From positions 1,746,055-1,810,054 of the forward strand of contig NC_006371.1 in assembly GCF_000196255.1 (NCBI RefSeq): a stretch of 64,000 bases of DNA, in the 5' to 3' direction. Position numbers and translations under genes: made by a program. The notes beneath the pieces were generated by a model. It saw only the letters and a program-made list of their open reading frames with translations. It made no database searches and was not told where the DNA came from. Below are positions 27,428-35,223 of this stretch, piece after piece (within the stretch, counting starts at the first letter, position 1; each line of letters starts with the position of its first letter). The DNA comes from Photobacterium profundum SS9. Lineage in GTDB: Bacteria > Pseudomonadota > Gammaproteobacteria > Enterobacterales > Vibrionaceae.

Positions 27428-27701
27428 GGTGGCTCCTGAGCAAATAAAATTTGCGAATCTTTTAGACGGTAGTCGCAGCATCGCAGAGCAGGTGGTTTTG
27501 TGGGGAGCCGAGTTTACTCGGGTACACACAAAACCCTATCCTGCCATTTACTTTAGAGGGTATTTGTTAAAAATCAACCACTTCGCATTAAGTTGCATTG
27601 ATTCGCACTAGTTCGCATTAAATTGCATTACAACAAAATAACCCTCTCTCACGTCGCATTAATTTGCACTAAATCGCATTAATTCGCGTTATAGGTCAGA
27701 C
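27428..27701 (+). other. oriT: Predicted origin of transfer (oriT), RP4-like
   Basis: This gap between the divergent traJ and traK genes has the RP4 oriT layout. The nic core CTATCCTG|CC is at 27536-27545, with predicted cleavage between 27543 and 27544 on the + strand. Just 5' of it are inverted repeats: GGTTTTGTG (27494-27502) with CACAAAACC (27527-27535), and an inner CCGAG-TTTA-CTCGG (27508-27521), the likely TraJ site. On the traK side are phased GCATTA repeats. With this nick the strand enters the recipient traK-L-M first. Confidence 0.85.
27585..27691 (+). repeat. Nine GCATTA-type repeats at 10-bp spacing
   Basis: Copies of GCATTA or a one-base variant begin at 27585, 27595, 27605, 27615 and 27625, then at 27656, 27666, 27676 and 27686. 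All are usually preceded by TTC or TT. The period is exactly 10 bases within each cluster, and the clusters are 31 bases apart, so all copies face nearly the same side of the helix. Likely TraK binding sites; iteron or centromere-like roles are alternatives. Confidence 0.85.
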
Positions 27702-28022
27702 ATGATAAAAAAAAGAAATGGAAAGTCTGAATTCATTAAAAATATTGATGAAATCACAGAAAAAATAAACAAAGGAATAAATGGTGTTCGTATTTATGAA
27801 TCACTCAACGAAGAAGGAAAGGTCTCGTTTGGGTATTCTCAATTCCAACGATATTTAAACAGCATCATTGGCAATAAGGACAAAAAAACACATTCAGAGC
27901 AATACAAGGCGCCCAAGAATGCAATAAATCCAGCCCCCATAAAAAACGATTCATTCAGAAGAAAAAAGAATGTCATTCATGACCCAACAATGACTGACGA
28001 ACGAAGAAAAGAATTATTTTAA
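27702..28022 (+). CDS. traK: TraK-family oriT-binding protein
   Basis: 106 residues, basic. The motif GVRIYESLNEEGKVSFGYSQ followed by FQRYL is the signature of TraK-type conjugation proteins, and the C-terminus is rich in Lys/Arg. In RP4, TraK wraps a bent segment beside nic and stimulates the relaxosome. The phased repeats immediately upstream are the probable target and would also permit autoregulation. Confidence 0.82.
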   Translation: MIKKRNGKSEFIKNIDEITEKINKGINGVRIYESLNEEGKVSFGYSQFQRYLNSIIGNKDKKTHSEQYKAPKNAINPAPIKNDSFRRKKNVIHDPTMTDERRKELF

Positions 28023-28037
28023 TAAGGAATTAACAAT

Positions 28038-28788
28038 ATGAGTAATATCCATTTTTTCTTACAAGGAAAAGGCGGCGTCGGAAAAACACTGGCCAGTAGC
28101 TTTACTGCTCAATATCTAAAAGAAAAAAGTAATGACGTTATCTGCATTGATACTGATTCAGTTAATCACACCTTCTCACAATATAAAGCACTTAATGTGA
28201 TGGAATATAATATTTACAATCCAGAAACATCGTTCATTGATGAAACTGTCATCGAGGAAATGGCAGAATTTATTTACAAATCAAATAACGAACATATCGT
28301 CATTGATAACGGGGCAAGCTCCTTTGTCCCTTTACTTCAATATTTGGTCGATAATGAAATAATCCCATTACTCCGTGAAGCGGGGCACAATGTTTATATT
28401 CATACCATCATTACTGGCGGACAAGGTATAGAAGATACCGCTGGAGGATTGAGAACAATTATCAACAGTTTTAATGATGTTAACATCATCGTTTGGCTCA
28501 ATTACAAGTTCGGTGAAATACATATAGACGATAAAGACTTCAAAGATTGGGGGTGTGTACACAACAAACAAAGAACGTATCAATGCAATTATCCCTCTTG
28601 ATTTTCATTCCAGTCAACTTTACCAAAATGATTTGAATGATATGTTAGCGAAAAAGCTCACGTTCGATGAAGCAAGGCAGTCTGTCAAATTATTTAGCCG
28701 AACCCGATTGAAACAAATGAAAACTCAAATTTTCAATAGTCTTGAAACCGCATTATATCCAAATTTTAAAGCCATCGACGCTGAATAA
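28038..28788 (+). pseudogene. traL: TraL, ParA-like transfer ATPase with a +1 shift
   Basis: The N-terminal frame (28038-28601) has the deviant Walker A QGKGGVGKTLASS and further ParA/MinD motifs (VICIDTD, HIVIDNGASSF). From about 28554 the protein continues in the next frame (VYTTNKERINAIIPLD) to TAA at 28788, with a typical TraL C-terminus. Removing one G from the run GGGGG (28549-28553) joins the two into a protein of about 249 residues. The shift may be a mutation or a homopolymer sequencing error. RP4 TraL is a non-essential transfer ATPase. Confidence 0.75.
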
Positions 28789-28802
28789 TTTTTTCCCCAA
28801 TG

Positions 28803-28875
28803 CTTGACCACATACCCACAATCGCTCACGAGATGGGCTTTAGGTCTCTTGCCGCTCATGTGGATATGTGGACAA
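28803..28875. repeat. Imperfect inverted repeat before traM
   Basis: CTTGACCACATACCCACA (28803-28820) is the near reverse complement of TGTGGATATGTGGACAAG (28858-28875), with two mismatches, around a loop of about 37 nt. It fills most of the 107-base traL-traM gap. Possible roles are an operator, an attenuator or a single-strand initiation hairpin in the leading region. Confidence 0.6.
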
Positions 28876-28895
28876 GCTAATCAGGAGGACGCTGT

Positions 28896-29375
28896 ATGTC
28901 CGATAAAACCAACAAAGCAAAAGAAAAACTCAGAAAAGAAATCACCTCACTGTTACAAGCTGAATTTGGCGGGGAGGTTTTAGACGATGAGCCAATTTTA
29001 CAAATCGCCTTATCAAACACGGCCGTGTTTGAAGTACTGATTGATAAAATCAGTCAATATCAGGAAACAAGGGAAGAACAACTGCTGGCCAGTTTTTCTC
29101 TTATCGAAGAAAAAAACGCCTCTGCGTTTGATGATTTCTTACGTGAAATTAATGAAATACAAAAGAACACCTTGGCGGTTCAACAAAAGGCATGGTTTGA
29201 CAGCGCCAATCAATTATTAAAAAAACATCTCATCAAAACCGAAACGCTGCTCAACGTAGGCAAGACAGAAAGCAGTGATAAAACCACGCTCTTTCAAGCC
29301 CTATCAATGCCCCTTTTATTGCTGCTATCCATCAGCAATATTGTTTTACTGCTCATGATGCTTTATCAGCAATGA
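28896..29375 (+). CDS. traM: TraM-like conjugation protein
   Basis: 159 residues. A charged, helical, coiled-coil-prone body is followed by one C-terminal membrane helix (about residues 137-157, SMPLLLLLSISNIVLLLMML). This layout and the traK-L-M order match TraM of the RP4 Tra1 region. A strong AGGAGG site precedes the ATG. Its biochemical role in transfer is poorly known. Confidence 0.75.
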   Translation: MSDKTNKAKEKLRKEITSLLQAEFGGEVLDDEPILQIALSNTAVFEVLIDKISQYQETREEQLLASFSLIEEKNASAFDDFLREINEIQKNTLAVQQKAWFDSANQLLKKHLIKTETLLNVGKTESSDKTTLFQALSMPLLLLLSISNIVLLLMMLYQQ

Positions 29376-29652
29376 GTGTGCATTAGGCGGGGTCATTAAC
29401 CAAAAGCAAAGAGCGGCTTAACAGGGCGCGAGGGCGTCATGCGGGCGGGGACAGTGTATCGCACGCGACATCCACATTGGCTCTCGCTTTATGTGCTTGT
29501 CGCTGCGCTCTTTCTTGCATCTTTCGCGCAGCTCAAGATAACACGGAAGTTAAGTGGCCACAGTAGGCTTATGCACATATGCACGGGAGAAGAAGACATT
29601 AAAACGATCGCATTTGCCGGTGTAGATGTGTATAAGCCGTCGGATTTTTTAC
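29376..29652. other. Intergenic region with one DnaA-box-like site
   Basis: 277 bases between traM and the convergent small membrane-protein gene. TTATGCACA at 29569-29577 fits the DnaA box consensus TTATNCACA, but it is single and no iterons surround it, so a replication origin is not supported. The forward frame from 29439 looks like chance. Confidence 0.4.
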
Positions 29653-30168
29653 TCATACTGGCTTTAAATCAAAGTGGTGACGCTTGTCCGCAGGACACAA
29701 CCATAACAGGAGACACCAAATCAAGAACTGCCCGACCAAACACCCTATCGCGCCCCCCATCAAATACACCGCGTTCAATGACCCCCATCCTTTTTCGATG
29801 TAGCACGTTGCTGCAAACCACACCGCCCCCACCGCAAAAGCCATCGGAGCAACGTTCCAAACCACAAACCGTAATACCCCATGCGCCATCATTGACACCC
29901 ACACCAACACAAAGCGAAACAGGTTAAACCCCCTCATGACGTTACTTTTAGAGGGAGGCGGAACCATGACCAGTTTATCATATGACCAATATTCACATTG
30001 CCCCTGGTTATCAACCATCATGACAATATCTCGATGGTCATTAAGCCGGATGACAAATGATCGTCCCTCTTCATTTTCATTTTCTGTCACTTGGCATGGC
30101 GTCGCCGCCAAGGCGAGAGGCTCAAATTCTTCTTTGGTCATCGGTGTGAGTAACGGGGAGTTGCCCAT
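29653..30168 (-). CDS. Leading-region membrane protein, paralogue of the 65-residue protein
   Basis: 171 residues from ATG 30168, preceded by AAGAAGGTG on the minus strand. The first about 70 residues form a small soluble domain (MTKEEFEPLALAATPCQ, then NDHRDIVMMVDNQGQCEYWS). That domain closely parallels the whole 65-residue protein encoded next to it. The rest holds two to three hydrophobic segments (about residues 80-160). It lies just behind oriT in the first-entering DNA. No family recognised; a role in establishment or exclusion is a guess from position. Confidence 0.65.
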   Translation of the reverse strand: MGNSPLLTPMTKEEFEPLALAATPCQVTENENEEGRSFVIRLNDHRDIVMMVDNQGQCEYWSYDKLVMVPPPSKSNVMRGFNLFRFVLVWVSMMAHGVLRFVVWNVAPMAFAVGAVWFAATCYIEKGWGSLNAVYLMGGAIGCLVGQFLIWCLLLWLCPADKRHHFDLKPV

Positions 30169-30232
30169 AAGTTCACCTTCTTGTTTTGCGACAAAATAAC
30201 ACGAACTGTATTAATACTGTCACGATGTGACT

Positions 30233-30273
30233 GCACTCCCCCCGCTGGAAGCTTGCGCGCAGAAGGGGGGTGC
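30233..30273. terminator. GC-rich hairpin between the two paralogues
   Basis: GCACTCCCCCC (30233-30243) pairs with GGGGGGTGC (30265-30273), leaving one bulged T. It lies after the stop of the 65-residue gene on the minus strand. No U-tract, so factor-dependent termination or mRNA stabilisation are equally possible. Confidence 0.45.
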
Positions 30274-30279
30274 TGATAT

Positions 30280-30477
30280 TTACAAATGTGACCAATAATG
30301 ACGCTGGCCGTTAACGTCTACATGGCTGCTCATCACAATATGACCATTAAGCCAGATTGAAAAACTCACACCAAACTCATCATTTTTCTGCTTGAGTTGC
30401 CCGCGTTCGGTGGCCATGGCCACGCGCTCGAATTGTTGCTCAGTAATGGGATTTAACATCACTTTTTGATTATTCAT
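30280..30477 (-). CDS. Small soluble protein, paralogue of the neighbouring N-terminal domain
   Basis: 65 residues from ATG 30477 (MNNQKVMLNPITEQQFERVA); its ATG overlaps the TGA of the upstream 53-residue gene (ATGA). The sequence ITEQQFERVAMATERG and later GHIVMSSHVDVNGQRHYWSH lines up with the start of the 171-residue neighbour, position by position in its Phe, Trp and Gln residues. Either it is a duplication, or the membrane part was added to the other copy. Function unknown. Confidence 0.65.
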   Translation of the reverse strand: MNNQKVMLNPITEQQFERVAMATERGQLKQKNDEFGVSFSIWLNGHIVMSSHVDVNGQRHYWSHL

Positions 30478-30635
30478 GATTGACCGCCTACGGCTTGCTG
30501 TAGTAACTGACAAAAACCCTGAAAATCTGACCATGAACGCGTTTTGTAATGCACCGGCATTAATAACGCTGAGACAAGAATAATTTTTTTCTTGTGATCC
30601 ATGCGTGTTTGTTTATCCTTATTCGCTGTAATCAT
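30474..30635 (-). CDS. 53-residue protein coupled to the downstream paralogue gene
   Basis: An ATG at 30635 with TGAGGA upstream opens 53 codons to a TGA that overlaps the next ATG. The product is basic in its N-terminal third (MITANKDKQTRMDHKKKIIL) and has a WSDFQGFCQLLQQAV helix. The ribosome site and the stop/start overlap make it a likely real gene although it is short. No family recognised. Confidence 0.55.
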   Translation of the reverse strand: MITANKDKQTRMDHKKKIILVSALLMPVHYKTRSWSDFQGFCQLLQQAVGGQS

Positions 30636-30670
30636 TTAATATTTCCTCATAGATTTAGTTGTGATTACTC

Positions 30671-30700
30671 GCCCACTTCTAACCCCCGTTAGAAGTGGGC
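30671..30700. terminator. Perfect 13-bp hairpin downstream of ardC
   Basis: GCCCACTTCTAAC (30671-30683) and GTTAGAAGTGGGC (30688-30700) are exact complements around a CCCC loop. It begins seven bases after the ardC stop on the minus strand. There is no U-run on either side. It probably terminates or stabilises the ardC transcript, and separates it from the small coupled genes. Confidence 0.6.
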
Positions 30701-30706
30701 ACTTCT

Positions 30707-31684
30707 CTACCGATTAAATAAAAAAGCATGCGCTTTACTGGCTAGGCTTGCCGCCTTGAAAATAAACCGCTTATCGTCATTCAGTCTCTTAAGCCATCCC
30801 GCGATATAATCTTCATGCTGTACCTCGCCAAATACCCCCAAATCAGCACAACAAAACGCTGCACCCAATTCAGCCACCAATTCCTCAAACGCATAATCTT
30901 TTGAACCAAAACTATTTTTTAAATCACGCGCTAAACGGCTGCTATGCCCTGACCAATGCGATAACTCATGAAGCGATGTTGCGTAGTAATCATTGGACGA
31001 TACAAAACGGTCTTTTGTCGGTAACGTAATCGCATCAACACTCGGAGAATAAAACGCCCTCACGCCTAGATGGTTAATTGTCGCGCCAGTCTGCGCGATA
31101 GCCGTCTCAACGTGGTCAAGCGTAATGAACTCGCCCTGAACAGTACGCGCTTCACTGACCGTGACAGAGGGCTTGTCAATGTTCTCTATTTGATCGAGAT
31201 TAAAGACCGTGAAGGATTTCAACATTGGGATGGTGTCTTTTTCGCCCTTGTCGTTGTCTTTTTCTAGCATCTTATAAAAGATGATTGCCGTGCCTTTTTG
31301 CCCTTTGATCACGTTTCCGCCTAATTCAGCGGTTTGCTTGTAGGTCAACCAATAAGGACTTGAATACCCTTTCTCGACAATTTCAGACCATAACAGCAGA
31401 ATATTCACACCCGAATACTGGTTTTTTGTTTTGAAATTCATTGGCAACATTGTGCATTCCTGCGTTCTGTCCCACGGGCACACCCACGGCTTAACACCTT
31501 TTTCAAGCGATTGGATAATACGGTCAGTGACAATCTGGTACATGTCTTTTGCCACTTTAGCCACTCGACGGGGCTTGCGCTTTGAAGAGACATTTTTGTT
31601 AGAGCCTGACTGCTCAAGCGGGGATACGCTTGTCGCCTGTTGCTGCTTAGTGATTGTTGAGTTGATAGCGGTCGAATGTGTCAT
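30707..31684 (-). CDS. ardC: ArdC-type antirestriction protein
   Basis: 325 residues. The N-terminal ArdC/DUF1738 ssDNA-binding domain (about residues 45-185; KPWVCPWDRTQ, NQYSGVNILLLW, KGQKGTAIIFYK) is followed by a zincin-like metallopeptidase domain with HELSHWSGH (about residue 236) and the third ligand region FEELVAELGAAF. AGGAAG precedes the ATG. ArdC-type proteins protect entering single-stranded DNA from restriction. Its place about 4 kb behind nic on the first-entering side fits that job. Confidence 0.9.
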   Translation of the reverse strand: MTHSTAINSTITKQQQATSVSPLEQSGSNKNVSSKRKPRRVAKVAKDMYQIVTDRIIQSLEKGVKPWVCPWDRTQECTMLPMNFKTKNQYSGVNILLLWSEIVEKGYSSPYWLTYKQTAELGGNVIKGQKGTAIIFYKMLEKDNDKGEKDTIPMLKSFTVFNLDQIENIDKPSVTVSEARTVQGEFITLDHVETAIAQTGATINHLGVRAFYSPSVDAITLPTKDRFVSSNDYYATSLHELSHWSGHSSRLARDLKNSFGSKDYAFEELVAELGAAFCCADLGVFGEVQHEDYIAGWLKRLNDDKRFIFKAASLASKAHAFLFNR

Positions 31685-32178
31685 GGCAGTGCTTCCTGTT
31701 TAAGTGTGTGTTCATTTCCGTTCTTCGCCTGACTGTTCGATTTCTTGCCACCGTTCTGCTTCACAAGGGCGCGCAGCGTTTATATACCCTTGTGGATCAG
31801 GTTGTGGTGAGAAACGATTAACAGGCAGTAGCGGAAGGGGAATGAATGGACACGCAGGAAGCACAATGACTCATGAGGCCGTTAGCGGCGATTACAAGCA
31901 CTTAGCAGGAAAAGGTGAAAGTTCTTGATGTTGTGAGTTCGACGGCAGGAGAAGAAATGCTGTTGATAGCCCTGACCGTTACCTTTGGTGAAGACAACGC
32001 AGTTGGCTGAGTTTCACTAGTTGATATGAGAATGGAACATACGAAAGAGAGCGCGTGAAATAGGGCGAGCGTAGCGAGGTTATCCCGAAGGGGGTGCTGC
32101 TAGAGCAACTTTAATTTTTTACATTCAAACCCATGAATCCGTCATCGAGCTAAGGTCTATGACGGTAAGCGTGATAAA
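31685..32178. other. Non-coding region upstream of ardC
   Basis: About 490 bases with no convincing gene on either strand; a 74-codon forward frame at 31704 has no ribosome site. The segment must hold the ardC promoter, and in leading regions it may carry a single-strand promoter (Frpo type). I could not identify a defined hairpin promoter by eye. Confidence 0.4.
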
Positions 32179-32496
32179 TTATACTAACAACTCTTTAAGA
32201 ACAGCATAAACAGAGTCTTGATCATCCGTTCTAAGGTTTCCTAATTGTTTAATGACTCTTGACTTATCTACCGCTCTAATCTGATCAAGTGCAAGTTCAC
32301 TTTGATTTTTAGGGCCGGTGATCAAAGGTCTAAACTTCCATCCTCAACGTGTTGATGTCATTGGATCAATCAAAATCGTCTGTAATGCATTGTTCATATC
32401 GTCAGAAGATACGACAACACAAGGTCGTATTTTCTGACACTCAACACCTACAGTTGGATCTATATTAATTAAAACTACGTCGTATCTATTTACCAT
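32179..32496 (-). pseudogene. PemK/MazF-family toxin, in-frame stop
   Basis: 106 codons from ATG 32496. The frame has the PemK/MazF pattern: MVNRYDVVLINIDPTVG, KIRPCVVVSSDDMN, MTST, then GWKFRPLITG and a C-terminal VIKQLGNL. Codon 51 is TGA (32344-32346) at a site where the family usually has Arg, as a CGA to TGA change would give. The RNase is therefore probably inactive. The preceding antitoxin reading frame overlaps its start codon, as usual in such pairs. Confidence 0.75.
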
Positions 32497-32585
32497 TCGT
32501 CACCCAAACCCCAGCTATCCAAACCGGTATTTTGGATAGCACCGAAATCTTGCTCCATAACCTCAGCTTCATTTTTAGCTGAAAT
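32490..32585 (-). pseudogene. C-terminal remnant of the matching antitoxin
   Basis: The frame ending in TAA at 32490-32492 (overlapping the toxin ATG) encodes AKNEAEVMEQDFGAIQNTG and then LDSWGLGDEW, a typical acidic antitoxin tail. Its N-terminal half is missing, because at about 32.58-32.59 kb the sequence changes to an oxidoreductase fragment on the other strand. With the toxin also broken, the locus is a relic. Confidence 0.6.
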
Positions 32586-32932
32586 TTGGCACATTCATTA
32601 AGTACGGCATGGATCGTCAAGAAGATATGCTTAGGAAATTAAAAGGACCTGACATTCAAGGTTGGGGAGAGGATCCAGCCGATAACTTTGGTACCTATAC
32701 CGATGAAAGCGGCTCACAGAAAACCATCGAAACTAAAATCGGTGGCTACCAAGATTTCTACCATCAACTTGCCCAAGCCATACGACATGGTGACAACGTG
32801 CCAATAGAGCCAGAACAAGCTCTAGATGTCATCCGTGTTATTGAAGCGGCTTACCAGAGTGCTCACTCGCAAAGAACCGTTGAACTTAGCTCACCTACTA
32901 CCTCTCTTAGCACTATGGAGAATTCATCATGA
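32579..32932 (+). pseudogene. C-terminal fragment of a Gfo/Idh/MocA oxidoreductase
   Basis: About 117 codons, open from a stop at 32576-32578. The sequence GTFIKYGMDRQEDMLRKLK, then WGEDPADNFG and YHQLAQAI, ending in a VIEAAYQSA helix, matches the C-terminal domain of Gfo/Idh/MocA family oxidoreductases. The NAD-binding N-terminal two thirds are gone. The break coincides with the truncated antitoxin, marking a deletion or recombination joint. An apparent ATG at 32609 is internal. Its stop overlaps the next gene's ATG, the original operon context. Confidence 0.75.
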
Positions 32933-33399
32933 TCATCGACCTAGCGACTCTTTTAGAGCAAGAGCAAGAGTTACAATTTACTGATTTCGACTATGAGTCG
33001 GCTTGGGAGCTTGGCAGTTTACTTCGTCATAATGCCACTAAACGTAATGCCAGTGTTGCGATTGATATTACGCTTAATGGCCACTGTTTATTTAGCTCAG
33101 CGATGCCAGATACTAGTATTGATAATATTGAATGGATTAAGCGCAAGAAAAATGTCGTACACCGCTATCAACATAGTTCTTGGTATATGGGTCAATACTA
33201 TAAAACCAAAGGAAAGAATATCACTGAAGCCTCACTGGTTGATGCGACTCAATTCGCCCCCTATGGTGGCAGCTTTCCCTTAACGATTAAGGGGGTTGAT
33301 GTGGTAGGTAGTATCACGGTTTCAGGCCTTCCGCAATACGAAGACCATTTAATGGTCGTTGAGACGCTCAGTGAGTTTATACAACGGTATCAAAAGTAG
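32929..33399 (+). CDS. UPF0303 (heme-degrading-domain-like) protein
   Basis: 156 residues, full family length. It reads LEQEQELQFTDFDYESAWEL, has RKKNVVHRYQHSSWYMG in the middle and ends with a conserved VVGSITVSGLPQYEDH segment. The family is a small PAS/GlcG-like fold of uncertain function. Its ATG overlaps the stop of the oxidoreductase remnant, so the pair once formed an operon, probably in carbohydrate metabolism. Apparently intact but now lacking its partner. Confidence 0.8.
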   Translation: MIIDLATLLEQEQELQFTDFDYESAWELGSLLRHNATKRNASVAIDITLNGHCLFSSAMPDTSIDNIEWIKRKKNVVHRYQHSSWYMGQYYKTKGKNITEASLVDATQFAPYGGSFPLTIKGVDVVGSITVSGLPQYEDHLMVVETLSEFIQRYQK

Positions 33400-33691
33400 T
33401 ATACCTCCAGTTTCCAAACCAATAACATACGGAAAAATAGAAAATCCCCCTTTGGGGCGTAGTTTTTAAGAATCTAATTTGGATATAAATTCAAGTCATG
33501 AAAATGCAGACTTGTGCATAGGCAAAAAACGCATGTAGCTACCAGCGATAGTTTGGTCAGCTCCATGCGCCTACAACCATTTCACACATTCAGCCAAACC
33601 ATCTCTCGCAGCCAGTTTTTCATAACGTACGAGATGCCTGACATGGAAAATACGTTGCGGCCAAACTATTACCTTCACTGCGGCGCTGATA
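33400..33691. other. Gap upstream of the MATE gene
   Basis: 292 bases. A short AT-rich stretch follows the UPF0303 stop. Weakly open frames exist on both strands between 33514 and 33783, none with a convincing start or recognisable domain. The promoter of the MATE gene is expected here. Confidence 0.35.
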
Positions 33692-35055
33692 ATGACTTTT
33701 TCAATGAAAAAATACTTCTCTTGCTCTATCACTAAAGAGCTAGCCATTAAAACACTTCCTATGATTGGTGGCATGATAGCCATTATGAGCTTTCAGCTGA
33801 TCGATAGTGCTTTTATTAGTATCCTTGGTGTTGTACCGCTTGCTGCTCAAGCCATTACGATTCCTTTTACCATGGTCACAATTGGCATCCAAGTTGGCCT
33901 CGGCATTGCGTGTACAGCGTTAATTTCTCATTATCTCGGGGCTAAGCAATATCAGCAAGCAAAAAAACGTCACTATCACAATGCTGCTCGGTGTGGTAAG
34001 TATGGCGCTAATCAGCTTTCTGTTGTGGTTAGGTCGTATTCAATTACTCAGCGTATTTAATATTTCTGATTCAGTAGCTATAATGGCTGTTGATTATTGG
34101 CCTATGTGGCTTGTCAGTAATTGGCTAGGCGCATCTCTCTATTTTCTTTCTAGTATTTTTCGAGCTAACGGAAACACCAAGCTCCCCGGTCTCGCTCTGA
34201 TTCTTTCTAGTCTTATTAATATAGTACTCGACCCTATCTTCATATTTACTTTCGATATGGGATTAAAAGGAGCCGCTTTAGCAACCCTTACTTCCTACGC
34301 CGTTTGTATATTCTGGTTACTGGCTTGTGCACGTTCAAAAGGTTGGTTTGGTAGACTAGGACAGTGTAATGAGTCTCGCAACAGCCTGTATGCACTTCTA
34401 AAAATAATGATTCCCGCAACGTTAAATCAGTTGCTTCCTCCACTTGTCGCTATATTGGCTACTATGCTAATGGCGGGCTATGGTAATGGCGGGCTATGGT
34501 ACGGCGGCAGTGGCATCATGGGCGTTACTTAGTCGATTTGAAATGCTCTCTTTGGTCGTTATTTTGTCTTTGACCATGTCTATGCCTCCTATGATTGGAA
34601 GATTTATTGGTGAAGGTAATCTAGAGAGCATCGACCGCTTAGTTAAAAGTGACACGATATTCATTTTGGCTCTACAAACTGGCTTCGCTTTCCTATTTAT
34701 CCTACTCGCAAAGCCATTAAGCGCACTTATGTCCAGTGACTCACACGTGCAAGAGCTATTAATAACATTTTTTAAGTTTGTGCCTTTTTGCTATGGGCCA
34801 CTGGGAGTTTGTATGCTAATAGTCTCTGTCTCGAATGCAGTCGGTCAGCCAAAAGTAGCATTATGGCTGTCAATCATTCGCTTATTCGTTCTTTATTTAC
34901 CCGCTATTTGGATTGGTGCTGAATTTGCTCAGGTTCAAGGTATGTATATTTCTATCTTCATAGCGAATACATTAACTGGCGTTGTTGCTTGGCATCTTTA
35001 TAAAAAATGTATGGAAACCATTTCTGGAACGTTAAATCCCATCGCCTTAAGCTAA
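33692..35055 (+). pseudogene. MATE-family multidrug exporter, two frameshifts
   Basis: Three frames together encode one MATE (MatE/NorM type) exporter of about 450 residues with about 12 membrane helices. The first frame ends after AKK at the A7 run 33961-33967, where one A fewer leads into VTITMLLGVVSMAL. The second frame breaks at a perfect 16-bp tandem duplication (34468-34499). Both changes must be undone for full-length protein. The start is ATG 33692 or 33704. A LysR gene follows on the same strand. Confidence 0.85.
34468..34499 (+). repeat. Perfect 16-bp tandem duplication inside the MATE gene
   Basis: TAATGGCGGGCTATGG occurs twice without spacer (34468-34483 and 34484-34499). One copy restores the reading MLMAGYGTAAVASWALL, so the duplication is recent and potentially reversible by slippage. 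Confidence 0.9.
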
Positions 35056-35223
35056 AGAAAAATCGTCGCCCTTACATTCCATTACATCCATTACATTTAA
35101 AGTGTGATTTACATCTATTCATTAATGCCCATTTTGCACCAATGAATGACTTTTCATTCGTTATACTGCGCTATATTAAGCAAAGCATACACAATTCGTA
35201 TGCGTTAGGTATAGGGAAGAGAG

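Noticed and set aside
27585..27691. The phased repeats as replication iterons
   Set aside because: Not excluded, but no Rep gene is nearby and the position between traJ and traK favours a TraK role. Hence not listed as an origin of replication.
27585..27691. CRISPR array
   Set aside because: Units of 10 bases without variable spacers and no cas genes in the window.
29439..29927. Forward ORF of 162 codons opposite a membrane-protein gene
   Set aside because: Its second half is the complement of the convincing minus-strand gene 29653-30168, and the proline/threonine-rich reading is typical of antisense frames. No domain is seen.
31704..31928. 74-codon forward ORF upstream of ardC
   Set aside because: No ribosome site and Cys/Ser/Gly-rich random composition.
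33514..33783. ORFs on both strands between UPF0303 and the MATE gene
   Set aside because: Neither has a plausible start or recognisable domain. They may include a remnant of a regulator, but support is too weak.
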